A DNA stretch of 64,000 bases, from NCBI GenBank assembly GCA_033961575.1, contig CM066737.1, positions 99,352,709 through 99,416,708 of the forward strand, given 5' to 3'. The notes under the pieces were generated by a model. The model saw nothing but the letters and a program-made list of their open reading frames with translations. It had not been told where the DNA came from and did no database searches. The translations under genes were made by a program, and so were the position numbers. The first letter of the stretch is position 1, and each line of letters opens with the position of its first letter. This document shows positions 21,591 through 32,029 of the stretch, in pieces. This DNA comes from Aselliscus stoliczkanus (Eukaryota; Chordata; Mammalia; Chiroptera; Hipposideridae).

Positions 21591-21706
21591 GGCCGGCCGA
21601 GTGGCACGGTGGTTGGGTGCTGGCTTGGGAGGCCAGTGGCCCTGGTTCGGGTCCCGCATGTGAGGGTCAATGACACTGCCCTAAAAAAAACAAAAACCAC
21701 ACTCTG
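21591..21706 (+). mobile_element. Short bat SINE inside the L1, with 16-bp TSD
   Basis: GGCCGGCCGAGTGGCACGGT head, GGTTCGGGTCCCGCATG block, GACACTGCCCT end with A-rich tail. TAAAGTGTCATTTAAG at 21575-21590 and 21707-21722 is an exact duplication. Confidence 0.95.
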
Positions 21707-22198
21707 TAAAGTGTCATTTAAGGCCCCTCTTTCTGTGTTGATTTTCTGTCTAAAGGGTTTGTCCATTGGTGACAATGGGGAGTTGAAGTCCCCTACTATG
21801 CTAGCGTTACTGTTGATCTCTGTCTTTATAGTCTGTCAAAATCTGTTATATGTAATTAGGAGTTCCTATGTTTGGTGCATAGATGTTTATTAGGGTTATA
21901 GTGCCCTTCTTTGTCTTTTATTGTAGTCATTTTAAAGTCTATTTTGTCCAAAATAAGTATTGGTACTCCAGCTTTTTTTTTTCTTCTCATTTCCATTTGC
22001 ATGAAATATCTTATTCCATCTGTAAACAGCATATACATGTGTCCTATTTTCTTATCCACTTAGCCACTCTCTGTCTTTTGATTGGAGCATTTAGCCCATT
22101 CACATTTAAAATGATTATTGATAGGTGCATATGTATTGCCATTTTGTTATTTGTATTCCTGGTCTCCCTGGGTTAGCTTGTTTACCCTTTTCTTTTGT

Positions 22199-23072
22199 TT
22201 AAAAAAGTCCTTTTAACATTTCTTGCAATGCTGGCTTGGTGGTAATTAATTCCTTAAGCTTATTCTTTTCTGAGAAGCTCTTTATTTCTCCTTCAATTTT
22301 AAGTGATAGTCGTGCTGGGTAGAGCAATCTTGGTTGTAGGCCTTTATTTTGTGTCACTTTGAATATCTCCTGCCACTCCCTTCTGGCCTGCAGAGTTTCT
22401 GTAGACAAGTCCGCTGTTAGTCTAACAGGAGTTCCTTTGTATGTAACCTGCTGTCTTTCTCTTGCAGCCTCTAGGATTCTGTCTCTGTCTTTAACCTTTG
22501 CCATTTTAACTATGATGTGTCTTGGTGTGGACCTGTTTGGGTTCAGCTAGTTTGGAACCCTCTGCATTTCCTGGGCATGTATGTTGATTTCCTTCACCAG
22601 GGTAGGGAAGTTTTCAGTCATTATTTTTTCAAATACATTCTTGACCCCTTGCTTCTTCTCTTCTCCTTCTGGTATTCCTATTATTCGAAGGTGGTTGCGA
22701 ATCACCTTGTCCCATAGGACTCTTAAACTATTTTCATTGTTTTTTATTCTTTGGTCTTTTTGTTGTGCCAACTGGGTGATTTCTGCTATTTTGTTTTCTA
22801 AATCGCTGATCCACTCCTCTGCTTCATCTACTCTACTGGTGATTCCTTCGAGTGTGTTCTTCATTTCAGTTATTGTATTCTTTAGTTCTAACAGGTTGTT
22901 TTTTTATGGTTTCCCTATCCTTCTTTATGTCCTCGCTAAGTTCCTTAAACATTCTTATCATCAGTGTTCTAAATTCTGTCTCTGAAAGGTTGGATCCCTT
23001 TGTTTCATTTGGTTCCATTTCTAGAGGTTTCGTCTGATCTTTTACTTGTGACATGTCTCTTTGTTTCCCCAT
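22199..23072 (-). pseudogene. L1 ORF1 (RNA-binding chaperone), broken
   Basis: The minus strand starts MGKQRDMSQVKDQTKP at 23072. It runs through a coiled-coil region (VDEAEEWISDLENKIAEIT), the RNA-recognition part (NHLRIIGIPEGEEK; EKIMTENFPTL) and the C-terminal domain (DRDRILEAARERQQVTYKG; LQARREWQEIF). It ends PALQEMLKGLF at 22199. A frameshift near 22866 and a stop near 22547 divide it in three, so no full ORF1 protein can be made. Its length is about that of a normal ORF1. Confidence 0.88.
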
Positions 23073-24289
23073 TCTGGCTGTCGCTCTGGGATTGCTTTGA
23101 TGTATTAGATAGATCACCAGGAGAGCCCTGGTTGGATCACGCAGGCACACCGCTCCCGGCCCAACACTCCCAGGAAAACTCCCAGTCTCAGCCTGTCCCA
23201 ATCAGCCGCTCGCAGATCAGGCCGAGCAGCCTGACAACCAATCACCAGTCTGGCAACTCTGCAAGCGCAGTGCGGAGAGCTGGCACCCGAGGCGGCTCGC
23301 GCACTCCCGAGTCTTAGTGAGCAGCCTGTTGGAGCCGGAGGGCACCCGCCCAGCGTTTCCCTGGCAACGCAGTATAAGCCAGGCAGAGGGTGGGGATTCA
23401 AGACCGCATGCCCGTGCACGCACACCCACGCACTTCTGCACCAGTTCCACCAGACCAATGAGGTCTCGGACCTGATCCTCCATGGAAGGGCCCAAGCCCG
23501 ACAAAATGGCGCCCTCCCTACACCACTCGCGTGCAGGCATCGCACCACGGGAACAACAGTCCAAAAACCTCCAGCCCTTGCACCAAAGGTGCTCAGTTCA
23601 GTCTGTCCCCGCAGGCTCCTGGGTCCGGCTCACACAGCCACTCCCTCCACCAGGAACCAGGTAAGTGCTCACCGGCGAGCAAGCCCGGGCACTGGCCCCA
23701 CTGATTCTCTTAGCCTCACCGAGCTGAGCAAAGAGAGTCCTCACTAATTTACTGCCAGCTGTCTTAGAACTTCTCTTCCCGGCAAAGGAGCTCTGGGCTG
23801 GTGAGCTTGGGGTGTGGCCGGAGGGTCTCTCCCCCAACCAGAGAAGCCTCCCACAGCTGGGGCTTCCCTCACGGGGCTCGCCCTCTCTCGTCTCCGCCCG
23901 TCCTACCAGACCCGACGTGGCTTCCTCTTTAAGTTCTTCGTTTAGTGGTTCTGTTCATCTAGTGTTCCGGGGGCCTCCAGGGTGGAATGCTGTATAATTT
24001 GTTTGTAATTTTGGTGTGATCCTGGGAGGCAGTTAGCACAGCGTCTGTCTATTCCGCCATTTTACTGGAAGTCTGCCTTCCTTTTATAAGGACTGTTGCG
24101 TTAGACTGGGCCTGCCTGGATAATCTAGGATTACCCATCTCAAGATCCTTAACTTAATCACATCTGCAAAGTCCCTTTCGCCATGGAAGTTAATATAGTT
24201 ACAGGTTCTGGGAACTAGGGTGTGGCCATCTTTGGGGAGGCTATGACTCAGTCTACCACATCTCTTGTTCATCTTTTGAGGCCTGCTCC

Positions 24290-24420
24290 AATGGTGGCTC
24301 TACAACACTTCATCTTGTATTAAGTCTGTTCATCTCTGACTGGGTGTCCTCAACACCATTGTGTTGACTCATTGCCTGGCATACAATAACTGCCTTATGT
24401 TCACGAATGAATGAATGAGC
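24290..24420 (+). repeat. L2 3' end
   Basis: CATTGCCTGGCATACAATAA then TCACGAATGAATGAATGAGC matches the L2 terminus. Confidence 0.6.
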
Positions 24421-24639
24421 AACCATTCACCCAAGTACAGTTACTACTTGAAATGCTCCAAGGCTATTGGTTGCCAGGAGTGTGTGTGCAATTTTGGAAA
24501 AGCCCGCAGGCAGAGCCTGCGACGAGGTCTGTTTGCTCACAGTTCACGGTGACCTGCACTGCAGTACATGAGAAGGGTGACACCACATGTGTCACACAGC
24601 TTCAACAAGAATGGCAAGTTTTGAGACAGAAAATTCTGT

Positions 24640-24843
24640 CTGGCACTGGCTCTCCATGGGGGGCGATTCTGCCCTCTAGGGGGACATTTGGCAATGTCTG
24701 GAGAGACTTGGTTGTCACAGATAGTGGGGGGAGGGCAGTCTACCGGCATCTGGTGGGCAGAGACCAGGGACCCTGCTCCACATCCTGCAGTGCACAGGGC
24801 AGCCCCACCATAGTGTTCTGGTCAGAATGTTGGGGAAGCTGGC
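24640..24843 (+). mobile_element. MER5A (hAT-Charlie MITE)
   Basis: Ordered matches: GGGGCGATTCTGCCCTCTAG, GGGACATTTGGCAATGTCTG, CATCCTGCAGTGCACAGGGC, GCCCCACCATAGTG. The terminal repeats are degraded. Confidence 0.85.
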
Positions 24844-24952
24844 CCTGATTGTTACACAGATGGCTGGCGCACCCTCCTTCAGCACCAGCCCCCCTGGAAC
24901 ACAAGGTGTTCCTCTGTAGCCACTGCCTTTGTTTTTTTTTTTTTTTTTTTTT

Positions 24953-25046
24953 GAGGGCAGTGTCACTGGCCCTCATATGTGGAATCTGAACCGGGGCCGC
25001 TGGCATCCCAAGCCAGCTCCCAACCACTGTGCCACTCAGCCGGCCC
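24953..25046 (-). mobile_element. Short bat SINE, antisense, with TSD
   Basis: A long T tract (24931-24952) precedes GAGGGCAGTGTCACTGGCCC; it ends with the head complement CTCAGCCGGCCC. GCCTTTGTTTT flanks both sides. Confidence 0.92.
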
Positions 25047-25519
25047 GAGCCTTTGTTTTATGAATGACCCAAGAAGTCACTGGAGAGCTGGACTCTTGGC
25101 CACTGTCACCATTTTGTTCCTTGAGTAGAAAGTGTTTTAACACAACTCTTGCCCCCCTTCTGTCAATACCTGGGTTGTGAAGTTTTTAAACATATTTGTC
25201 CCACGTTTGGCTCTCCTCAGGTTTTGCCTTCCTAATGGCATGTGCTTATGCTGAGTGACAGGTGATGGGTCCTTCTGCTTCTCACACATCCATTCCTGGA
25301 ACTGAAGAGCTGGAAGGGTCCTTACAGTCATGGCCGGCACCATCAGATGATGAAACTGAGATGCAGAGAGGCAAAGTGACATGGTCCCCTAGCTGCAGAA
25401 TCCAACCCCCTTTCAATATGAGAGAACTAGCGACTTATGTAGGTACTCAATGCTCAGTAAGCGTCAGGCTCCTGCATCCCCCCCGAGATCCTTTCTACAG
25501 GCCGTTTCCCTGGTAAGCT

Positions 25520-25760
25520 TTTTAAAAAGAGCCTTATTGAGATATAATTCACATGTCTTACAATCCACCCATCTAAAGTGTGCAATTCAATGGTTTTTGA
25601 TATATTTCATTATTAACTTTAAAAATTATGGTAAAATATATATAACAAAACTTGCCATTTTAACCATTTTTAAGTGCACAACTTAGTGCCATTAAGTACA
25701 TTTACAGGGCTGTGCAACCAGCCCCGCTATCTATCTTGAAATCTTTTCATCAGCCCTCCT
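25520..25760 (-). mobile_element. Old L1 3' UTR fragment, antisense
   Basis: GAGATATAATTCACATGTCT, TATGGTAAAATATATATAAC and GTGCCATTAAGTACATTTAC are standard antisense L1M 3' UTR blocks. Confidence 0.65.
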
Positions 25761-25769
25761 GGGTAAGTT

Positions 25770-27580
25770 TCTAACTTGAGGGTTCGAGTCCGTGTGCACT
25801 GAGGGTTCCTGGACCACCCAGCCATTTTGGAGAACACCTAGAGGAAGCCCAAGGAGTCCAGTTAAGATTCCAAAGGAATGGGAAAGGGAGAGTATGGTTC
25901 TTGTTTTTTTTACAGCTGAGCCAGTGGAAGCTCAGCTCAGGCTGAGCATCGAACTGCGGTTTTGTTGGGTTCTTTTTAATGTTTTTTGGTCGATGTTCCC
26001 TTTGGAAGGTGCTTCATTTTTGCTCTGTCCCTCCAGACGCCTCCCTTGGTTACATCCCTGCTGTGTGTGGGAAGTTTGAATGTCTGTACATCCCGAAGCA
26101 TTTGTGAGTTAGTTGCTTGGGTAACTTCCTTGGCAATTACTGGGGTTCTTTAAAGATATCCAGTCATGGGAGAAAACCCGGCAATGCCAAACCGACCTCT
26201 CGAATTCACTCCCACATGGAGGGTTGATGGAGTTCTATGTTTCGTCACCTAAATTCCTTCAGCTGGCAAAGGTACACCAGCAACCTGGTTGATTATGAGC
26301 GCTTGGTGCTCAACTTGATTGACAGGCAGCTGTATGGTTTTCATGAAGGGAAACTTAAGTAAAGCAAAATATAGCTCATGGACCTTACTTCAGTGATAAA
26401 CATTGCTTATATTTGGCCTTAGGAAGAAAAAACACTGATGACCAAAAAAACAAAAAAAACAAACCGAAACAAAAAAACCCCTGATATTTGTCCTCATTGA
26501 ACTGTATTCAGTTGGCAATAAAAGACCAGTAAAGACCTTGGCTGATTTCCTTCTAGTGGCCAGGGAAGTGTTGGGGCCACCACAGGAGGCCGGCCTGTCC
26601 CCGGGTGTGGGGACAAAGTGGCAAGATGAAGTGCTGTTCAATTCAAGGTTCCTTCCTCAGTACCTTGGATTAAATACTATAAATATTTAAATGCTCATTA
26701 ATTTCTTACTTTGCATAACAAATTTAAGTCCTTAAGGACCCAAGTGAAGCATGTATAGACAGTTTAAATTACCATCTTCTTAAACTTCCACTTTTTACCA
26801 GTCAATACGTAAACATCAGCCCTTGTGTTTTTGCCAGATTTTTCTGGACTGCTCTAGACTTGGAAGACTTGGGGCTCTGTTCTAGGTCTGGTCCTTTGGG
26901 GCTACACCAGTTTTATCCATCATGTACCCACACCCCGTGTGACATGTCTTTAATTAGCTTAGTGTCCTCTCTAATTGTTCCCACTAGTTCTCATTTTTGT
27001 GCCTGGAGCTAGAAGGAGGTGCTTGAGTCTGGTTTTAGAGGAGAACTAGAAAAGGCCTCCCTGGCTTTGCTCTCGCCTCCCTTTAGCCAGCTTTTTCATG
27101 CCGCTCCATTTTCTTCACCAGACTGTTCTGGATGCTGCCTCCTGGGTAAAATTCATTTGACACAAATGGCTTCGTAAATGCCCTTTGCCTTTCTCCTATT
27201 CTGATCATTAAAAAACCAGCACTCAAAAAGCCTCTTCACAACAAACAGAATGGGACAGTTTTCACCACTTAATCAGTGATTTCTCACTGTCTCTTTGTTC
27301 TCAAAAAAATGCTAGATGGAGAACAGAGATGTCAGCCCAAATACAGTCTGTCAATTAGCGATACCAAAAGCAGGTTGGGCAAAGTGTGTCAGTTTGTGGT
27401 GATTTTTTAGCTTAATTGCTTCTTTGTCAGAAAAGAAAGTAATTAGCTTGGGGCAGGGGAAGATGGGGGTAGAGGTGTCATCAACTGAGGAAAAATTTTG
27501 AAAGGGGAAACAATTCACAACCTTCATCTGTTGTTGGGCATAGAGACTAGCTGCTTGCCAGAGAAATGTTTAAATTATCT
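25770..27580. other. No gene seen; mostly unique intronic sequence
   Basis: Contains an A-rich low-complexity patch at 26440-26480. No exon-like reading frame is bounded by plausible splice sites. Confidence 0.5.
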
Positions 27581-27589
27581 TCTGAAGTT

Positions 27590-27790
27590 AGTTTTTAGAC
27601 TAGGTTATACATCCAAGTGATCAAAATTCAAGAGATGAAAGATGCTTACAGTGAATAGTCTCCTTCCATCTAAGTCCTTCTATGGTCCGGGGACCCTCCC
27701 CAGAGGTTGTCAGTATTTTATTTCCTGTGAATTCTTCCAGGGAGATTTCATGCATATATCAGTAGATAGGCATTTCTGTTACATTTCCCC
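27590..27790 (-). mobile_element. Possible old L1 3' UTR fragment
   Basis: CAGTGAATAGTCTCCTTCCA, CCCCAGAGGTTGTCAGTATT and TTCATGCATATATCAGTAG resemble an antisense L1M 3' UTR. Heavily diverged. Confidence 0.4.
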
Positions 27791-28454
27791 TCCATTTTCC
27801 CTCATGATTAATTGATGATGGGACAACTAATATCTAGCTGGTGAGTTTTTCCCTGGGGATGTGCATTGGAACTCCGTGCGTTCGTCCTCCCCATCCGCTT
27901 GTGACAGAGGGAACAGCTGTGTTTTGGAAGAGTTCTCTAGAAGGTTCTGCTGTGTGCTCCTGAGTCTCAACTGATCTGGGTCCTTGACTGGTAGAAAATT
28001 CGTCCTGGACCTTAACTGATCCGGACCTCGCTTCTCAACTGAGTTAGGAAGTGTCTTTCCACTGTGACATTGTGTGAGGAAGTCAAGCAGAAACTGCTAA
28101 CCTGAAAAGGTGGTGTTTATTCCAGGACCACAGGGGCTTCTCATGCAACCTAAAGGCCCCACGAAGCCCTGGAAATGGGGACGGGCCAACTGCCCAGCAT
28201 GTCCTCTGGCCATCTTACCTCCCTGTCCCATCCCCTTTCTTTTCTCTGTGCAGCTCATTCACAAGGCAAACATCACAGTTCCAGCCACTTGCTAAGAGTG
28301 ACTTGATTTGGCTCCAGTTCCAAATTCCTACTAGTGAGGCTCCGAGTCCACTGGAGTCAGTGTCGCCCCCTGGGGACACATAGGTGGCTGCGCCTTGCCC
28401 ACACCTATGAGGGGAGGGACGTGCCCAGTTCTGGGCTGTGTAAATGTTTAAGGA

Positions 28455-28530
28455 GGGCCTTCTTAGTGCCAGGTGTATGCAAGGTGCTGGGATACAGGGT
28501 GACCTGAATGAAGCCCTGCCCCCTGGAGTA
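28455..28530 (-). repeat. L2 fragment, antisense
   Basis: TTAGTGCCAGGTGTATGCAA, GGTGCTGGGATACAGGGT and GAAGCCCTGCCCCCTGGAG fit the antisense L2 end. Confidence 0.55.
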
Positions 28531-29099
28531 GTGCCTGTGAGATGGGGGTGCCTGGGGGCCCACTCTTGGGGTGAGCACTATCAATGAGGACATTTGAAAG
28601 CCTTAAACCAGAATACCTAAAGGTGCCCTGTGCCCATTTTTCCTGGCTGTCTCTTGACAGAGAGATGATTGGTGTAAGGTGGTGTTGGCACCTTCTAGGA
28701 TGTTCCATCTTCAGAGTCCCTTTCACGAGGCTCCCCTGAGGACGGGCTTCTGGTGGTGCCAGGCACAGCTGGGCTTCTGCATGAATAACAGGGTTATTTT
28801 TACCCTTTGAGAACCCTGCATTGTGTAACTGAACTCAGTTTCTCATTTTGAGTTGGCAGCACTTAACCATGTGGATGTCACTTTGAGGGCACTCGGATGG
28901 GTTAGTGATAGCACTTTGTGGGGGCGGGGTACAGTTGTGACATTGTCTGGCCCTTTTAGGGAACCTGTGGGTTTTTAAATGGAGGAAGAGATGAAGACAT
29001 TGTGAAAAACAGCTACCGCCTGGTGAGTTAACCGCTGAGGTGGAGAGATGTAGGGAAAAAGGGGGCAGGGGACCGTCCCTCTAATGTCTGGCTGTCCAC

Positions 29100-30010
29100 C
29101 TCTTTCCAACCTTGTGCTTTCTCTCTTTTTCCTCCCCATGTTCTCTCTCCCACCCTCTCTTTGTCCCCTCCCCCTGTGTCTCATCCCTCACTGCCCCCAT
29201 ACCCTCTCTCCCCATAGCCTTCCTTCCAAGTAACCCCTCTCCCCATACCCTTTCTCCCTCCCCGCTCCATGTACCTTCTCTTGACCCCCACTCTCCCTCA
29301 CCAAACTTTCTCTTCCCTCCTCTCCTCTCTGCCCTTCCTCTTCATCATACCCTCTCCCCCCACCCTTCCTCCTGCTCTTTCTCTCCTCCCCTTCTCTTGA
29401 GCCCCTCTCTTTTTGGCCCCTTTCTCCCCTGCCCATCTCTCTTACCCCTTCTCCCTCACCCTCTCTCTTCCTTACCTTTCCTCTCCCAGCCCTGTGTCTA
29501 TATTCCTTCTCCTTGACCACACTTCTCCTCCATACCTCCACTTTTGTACATTTTCTCTGCTCCATACCCCCTGCCTTTTTCTCCCCACTTCTTCTTCTCT
29601 TTTTTTTTGAGGGCAGCATCACTGGCCCTCACATGTGGGACCCGAACCGGGGCCGCTGGCTTCCCAGGCCAGCACTTAACCGCCGCGCCACTCGGCCGGC
29701 CCCCCACTTCTTACTAAGGCCCTCGTCTTCCTCCCTCCTCATCTTCTTCCCTCTCTTTCCCCACCCCTCTACCTGCTTATCTCCTCACTCCCCCTCTCAC
29801 CCCAGCTCCTCTCTCAAACCCTATTTCTCCTCTCTCATCATCTCATCTCTCTCCCATCCCTCTCTCTCTCAGCTGTGTCCCCTGAACCCTCCAACTCTGT
29901 GGTCTCTTCCCTCCTGTTTCTTTCTCTCTATCTCCTTCCCCCATATCTCTGAACACTCCCTCTCTCCCTTAACTCCCCTTCTTTCTCATACCCTTCCCAG
30001 TTCTTCCTTT
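29100..30010. repeat. Polypyrimidine/polypurine low-complexity tract (about 0.8 kb without the SINE)
   Basis: The + strand is overwhelmingly C and T, with irregular CTCTCCC, CCTTCTC and CCCCTCTC units from about 29100 to 30010, interrupted only by a SINE at 29609-29703. It is not a simple tandem array. Long open frames on both strands here are an artefact of composition. Confidence 0.9.
29609..29703 (-). mobile_element. Short bat SINE inside the pyrimidine tract, with TSD
   Basis: GAGGGCAGCATCACTGGCCC to CACTCGGCCGGCCC, antisense. CCCCACTTCTT occurs before the T-run and directly after the element. Confidence 0.92.
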
Positions 30011-30446
30011 AAGTGATCTCCCATGCAGTATTGCCCCATGCCTCAGAATTTACAGTTGATATCACTACCTCCCTTGCTCAGTAAGAAATACTGTACTGGG
30101 TGAAACTAGATGAAACTATCATTTATAATGTGCACTCTAAGGTCAAGATGGCCACATCAGGACGTGTGGTCCCCTGGGGAAGAGGAAACCTTTGGGGAGT
30201 GTGCCCCTGTGAGCACATGTGGGAAGGGCTTCTGAAACCCCTAAGGGCAGAGAGAGCTGGAGACTGGGGTGACAGGCATGGGGAGGTGTCCCCAGCTCAC
30301 AGCCTTGGGTGGCCTCCCCAAGGGCAGCTCCCTACCACTGCGGGAAGTTTGGAGGATCGCAGAGAGGGCTCTATCTCCAAGTGAGGGGAGGGGCGGGTGT
30401 ATCTTCTTCTAGCTCCAATATTTTCTAACCTTAAAAAATGTTTTTT

Positions 30447-30605
30447 GGGGCGGCCGGTTAGAGCGCAGGCTCATAACACCCAGGTTGCCAGTTCGATCCC
30501 CACATGGGCCGCTGAGTTGCGCCCTCCACAACTAGATTGAAGACACCTACTTGACTTGGAGCTGATGGGTCCTGGAAAAACACACTGTTCCCCAATTAAA
30601 AAACG
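30447..30605 (+). mobile_element. VES-type bat SINE
   Basis: Starts GGGGCGGCCGGTTAGAGCGC, B-box-like GCCAGTTCGATCCCCACATG, then GACTTGGAGCTGATGGGTCC and the tail ACACTGTTCCCCAATTAAAA. I associate this body and tail with the VES-type SINE of bats. Confidence 0.85.
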
Positions 30606-30965
30606 TGGTTTTTGTTTTAAACATATAGTGACTATATACTATAGAGTTTAGAAAATAGGGAGCAGGTGAATTTAAATTGACCACTCATACAGTACCCTGA
30701 TACAACCATATCATTTTATTTTGGCATATGTCTTTTCAGGCTTTATACTGGATACTTGTGGATATATGTACATGTATTTTCATATATGTAATTGTATGTC
30801 CTGTCCTGTATTTTTTTTTTCCACTTAACTTCATAATCATCTTCAAAGCCAGTGTTTTTAGTAGCTGAATATTTCAGTTCATGAATCTTATGTAACCATT
30901 CCCCTATCATTGAGCATTTAGATTGCTTTTCTAATGTTGATATAAGTGAGGATGTGATGGACATA
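30606..30965 (-). mobile_element. Possible old L1 fragment, antisense
   Basis: TTCCACTTAACTTCATAATC, TAACCATTCCCCTATCATTG and AGCATTTAGATTGC resemble a common antisense old-LINE segment. No coding frame remains. Confidence 0.4.
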
Positions 30966-31193
30966 ATTTCCTTTTTTATCTTTTAAGGAAATCAGGTTGT
31001 AGGCAGGGTGAGATTTCATATCCATTGTTCCGTTTCCAGAGCCTTCACATGACTGCAATGACCCATGACGATAATAAAAGAAGAGGAGTTCGGTCCCTGG
31101 GGATTATTACATGTGGCACTTGCTGTCCTTGTGTTTGCTTTCAGTTTTAGTTCAAGAAACTATGTGTTCATATGGCTTATCATCCCTTCTGTA

Positions 31194-31195
<2 letters not shown>

Positions 31196-31266
<71 letters not shown>
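31196..31266. repeat. (TG)n(AG)n compound microsatellite
   Basis: About 40 bp of pure TG passes directly into about 28 bp of pure AG. Confidence 0.97.
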
Positions 31267-31267
<1 letters not shown>

Positions 31268-31822
31268 CAAAGGAGACTGCTTCTGAGGCTCTCAGACTGC
31301 ACTGGAGCTAGTTCATTGCACCATTTTGAGGTGATTAATCCTGGTTTAGTGCTCAGATGTGAGGTGCTTCACTCCCTGGCTGGCATGTCAAGGAGCGTTG
31401 TTTCCCAGACCATGGGGAAACTGTGCTGAAGGCCCTGGGCCCTCAATGTGACTTCATATTGGCTGGGATATGGGTCCAAGCCCTGTGCTGCTAAGGGAGA
31501 GGTCATGGCTGAAATAACCTTCCTGTGACTTCTGAGCTTAGCTTTGTGTCATCATCATGCCCCCCTAAAAAACATGGTGCTTTTAGCTGCAAGAGGCACC
31601 AGGTACGGGGGGCTAGAACTCCAGGATCCAGCCTGGAAGAACTGTCTTAAAGCGTCACCCTTGTTGCATGATTTGCGTTAATGGATAGCATTGTGTAAAG
31701 TATTAGTTCCTCAGCCACCAAGTGTATGTCAAATGTCAGTTCATGTACAAAAATTTTGTTGAATATTTATGATGCCGTCTCTGGGGGAAGTCTTTGTGAA
31801 AGTTCTAAACTCCATGCTAATA

Positions 31823-31903
31823 TTGGGTTGCTGGAAAAGTCATGATGTATTTTTTCTCTGTTTTTCGTTGCAAGAATGCGTCATGACTTTTCCGACAACC
31901 CAG
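31823..31903. mobile_element. 81-bp palindromic mariner-type MITE, second copy
   Basis: TTGGGTTGCTGGAAAAGTCA at the left and the complement-like TGACTTTTCCGACAACCCAG at the right, with TA on each side (31821-31822, 31904-31905). Same family as 6620-6701. Confidence 0.85.
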
Positions 31904-32029
31904 TACATGTTAGAAAGACTTGGTAACTAATGGGTACCATATACTTCCTTTGTTACGTTTTTAAATTGCCAACAAAACCAGCCTGTACTGCTAGGGCAAA
32001 CGAAACAGTTGACTCAATACTGCTGTATA

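Larger units (their letters stand above)
20705..24071 (-). mobile_element. LINE-1 with both ends, large internal deletion, antisense
   Basis: CTGCCTTCCTTTT borders both sides (about 20692-20704 and 24072-24084), so both ends are intact. On the minus strand it starts near 24071 with CCAGTAAAATGGCGGAATAG, a typical L1 5' end, has a long GC-rich 5' UTR (about 24071-23073), ORF1 (23072-22199) and only the start of ORF2 (to about 21425, reading GVPILILDKIDFK and AEYTFF-like endonuclease blocks). It then jumps straight into the 3' UTR and T-rich tail. Most of ORF2, including the reverse transcriptase, is missing. A SINE (21591-21706) sits inside ORF2. Confidence 0.9.
20431..24260 (-). mobile_element. 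MaLR-type LTR, antisense, split by a 3.4-kb L1
   Basis: Left part 20431-20704 starts CGTATTAGTTTCCTCTTGCT; right part 24085-24260 ends CAGTCTACCACA. Removing the L1 and one copy of its TSD restores a continuous LTR of about 450 bp with TG...CA-type ends (first T now C). Same family as 19460 and 38185. Confidence 0.75.

Noticed and set aside
29112..30016. 134-167 codon frames rich in Ser/Pro/Leu, and Arg/Glu/Gly on the other strand
   Set aside because: Direct product of the C/T-only composition; no start context, domain or splice signals.
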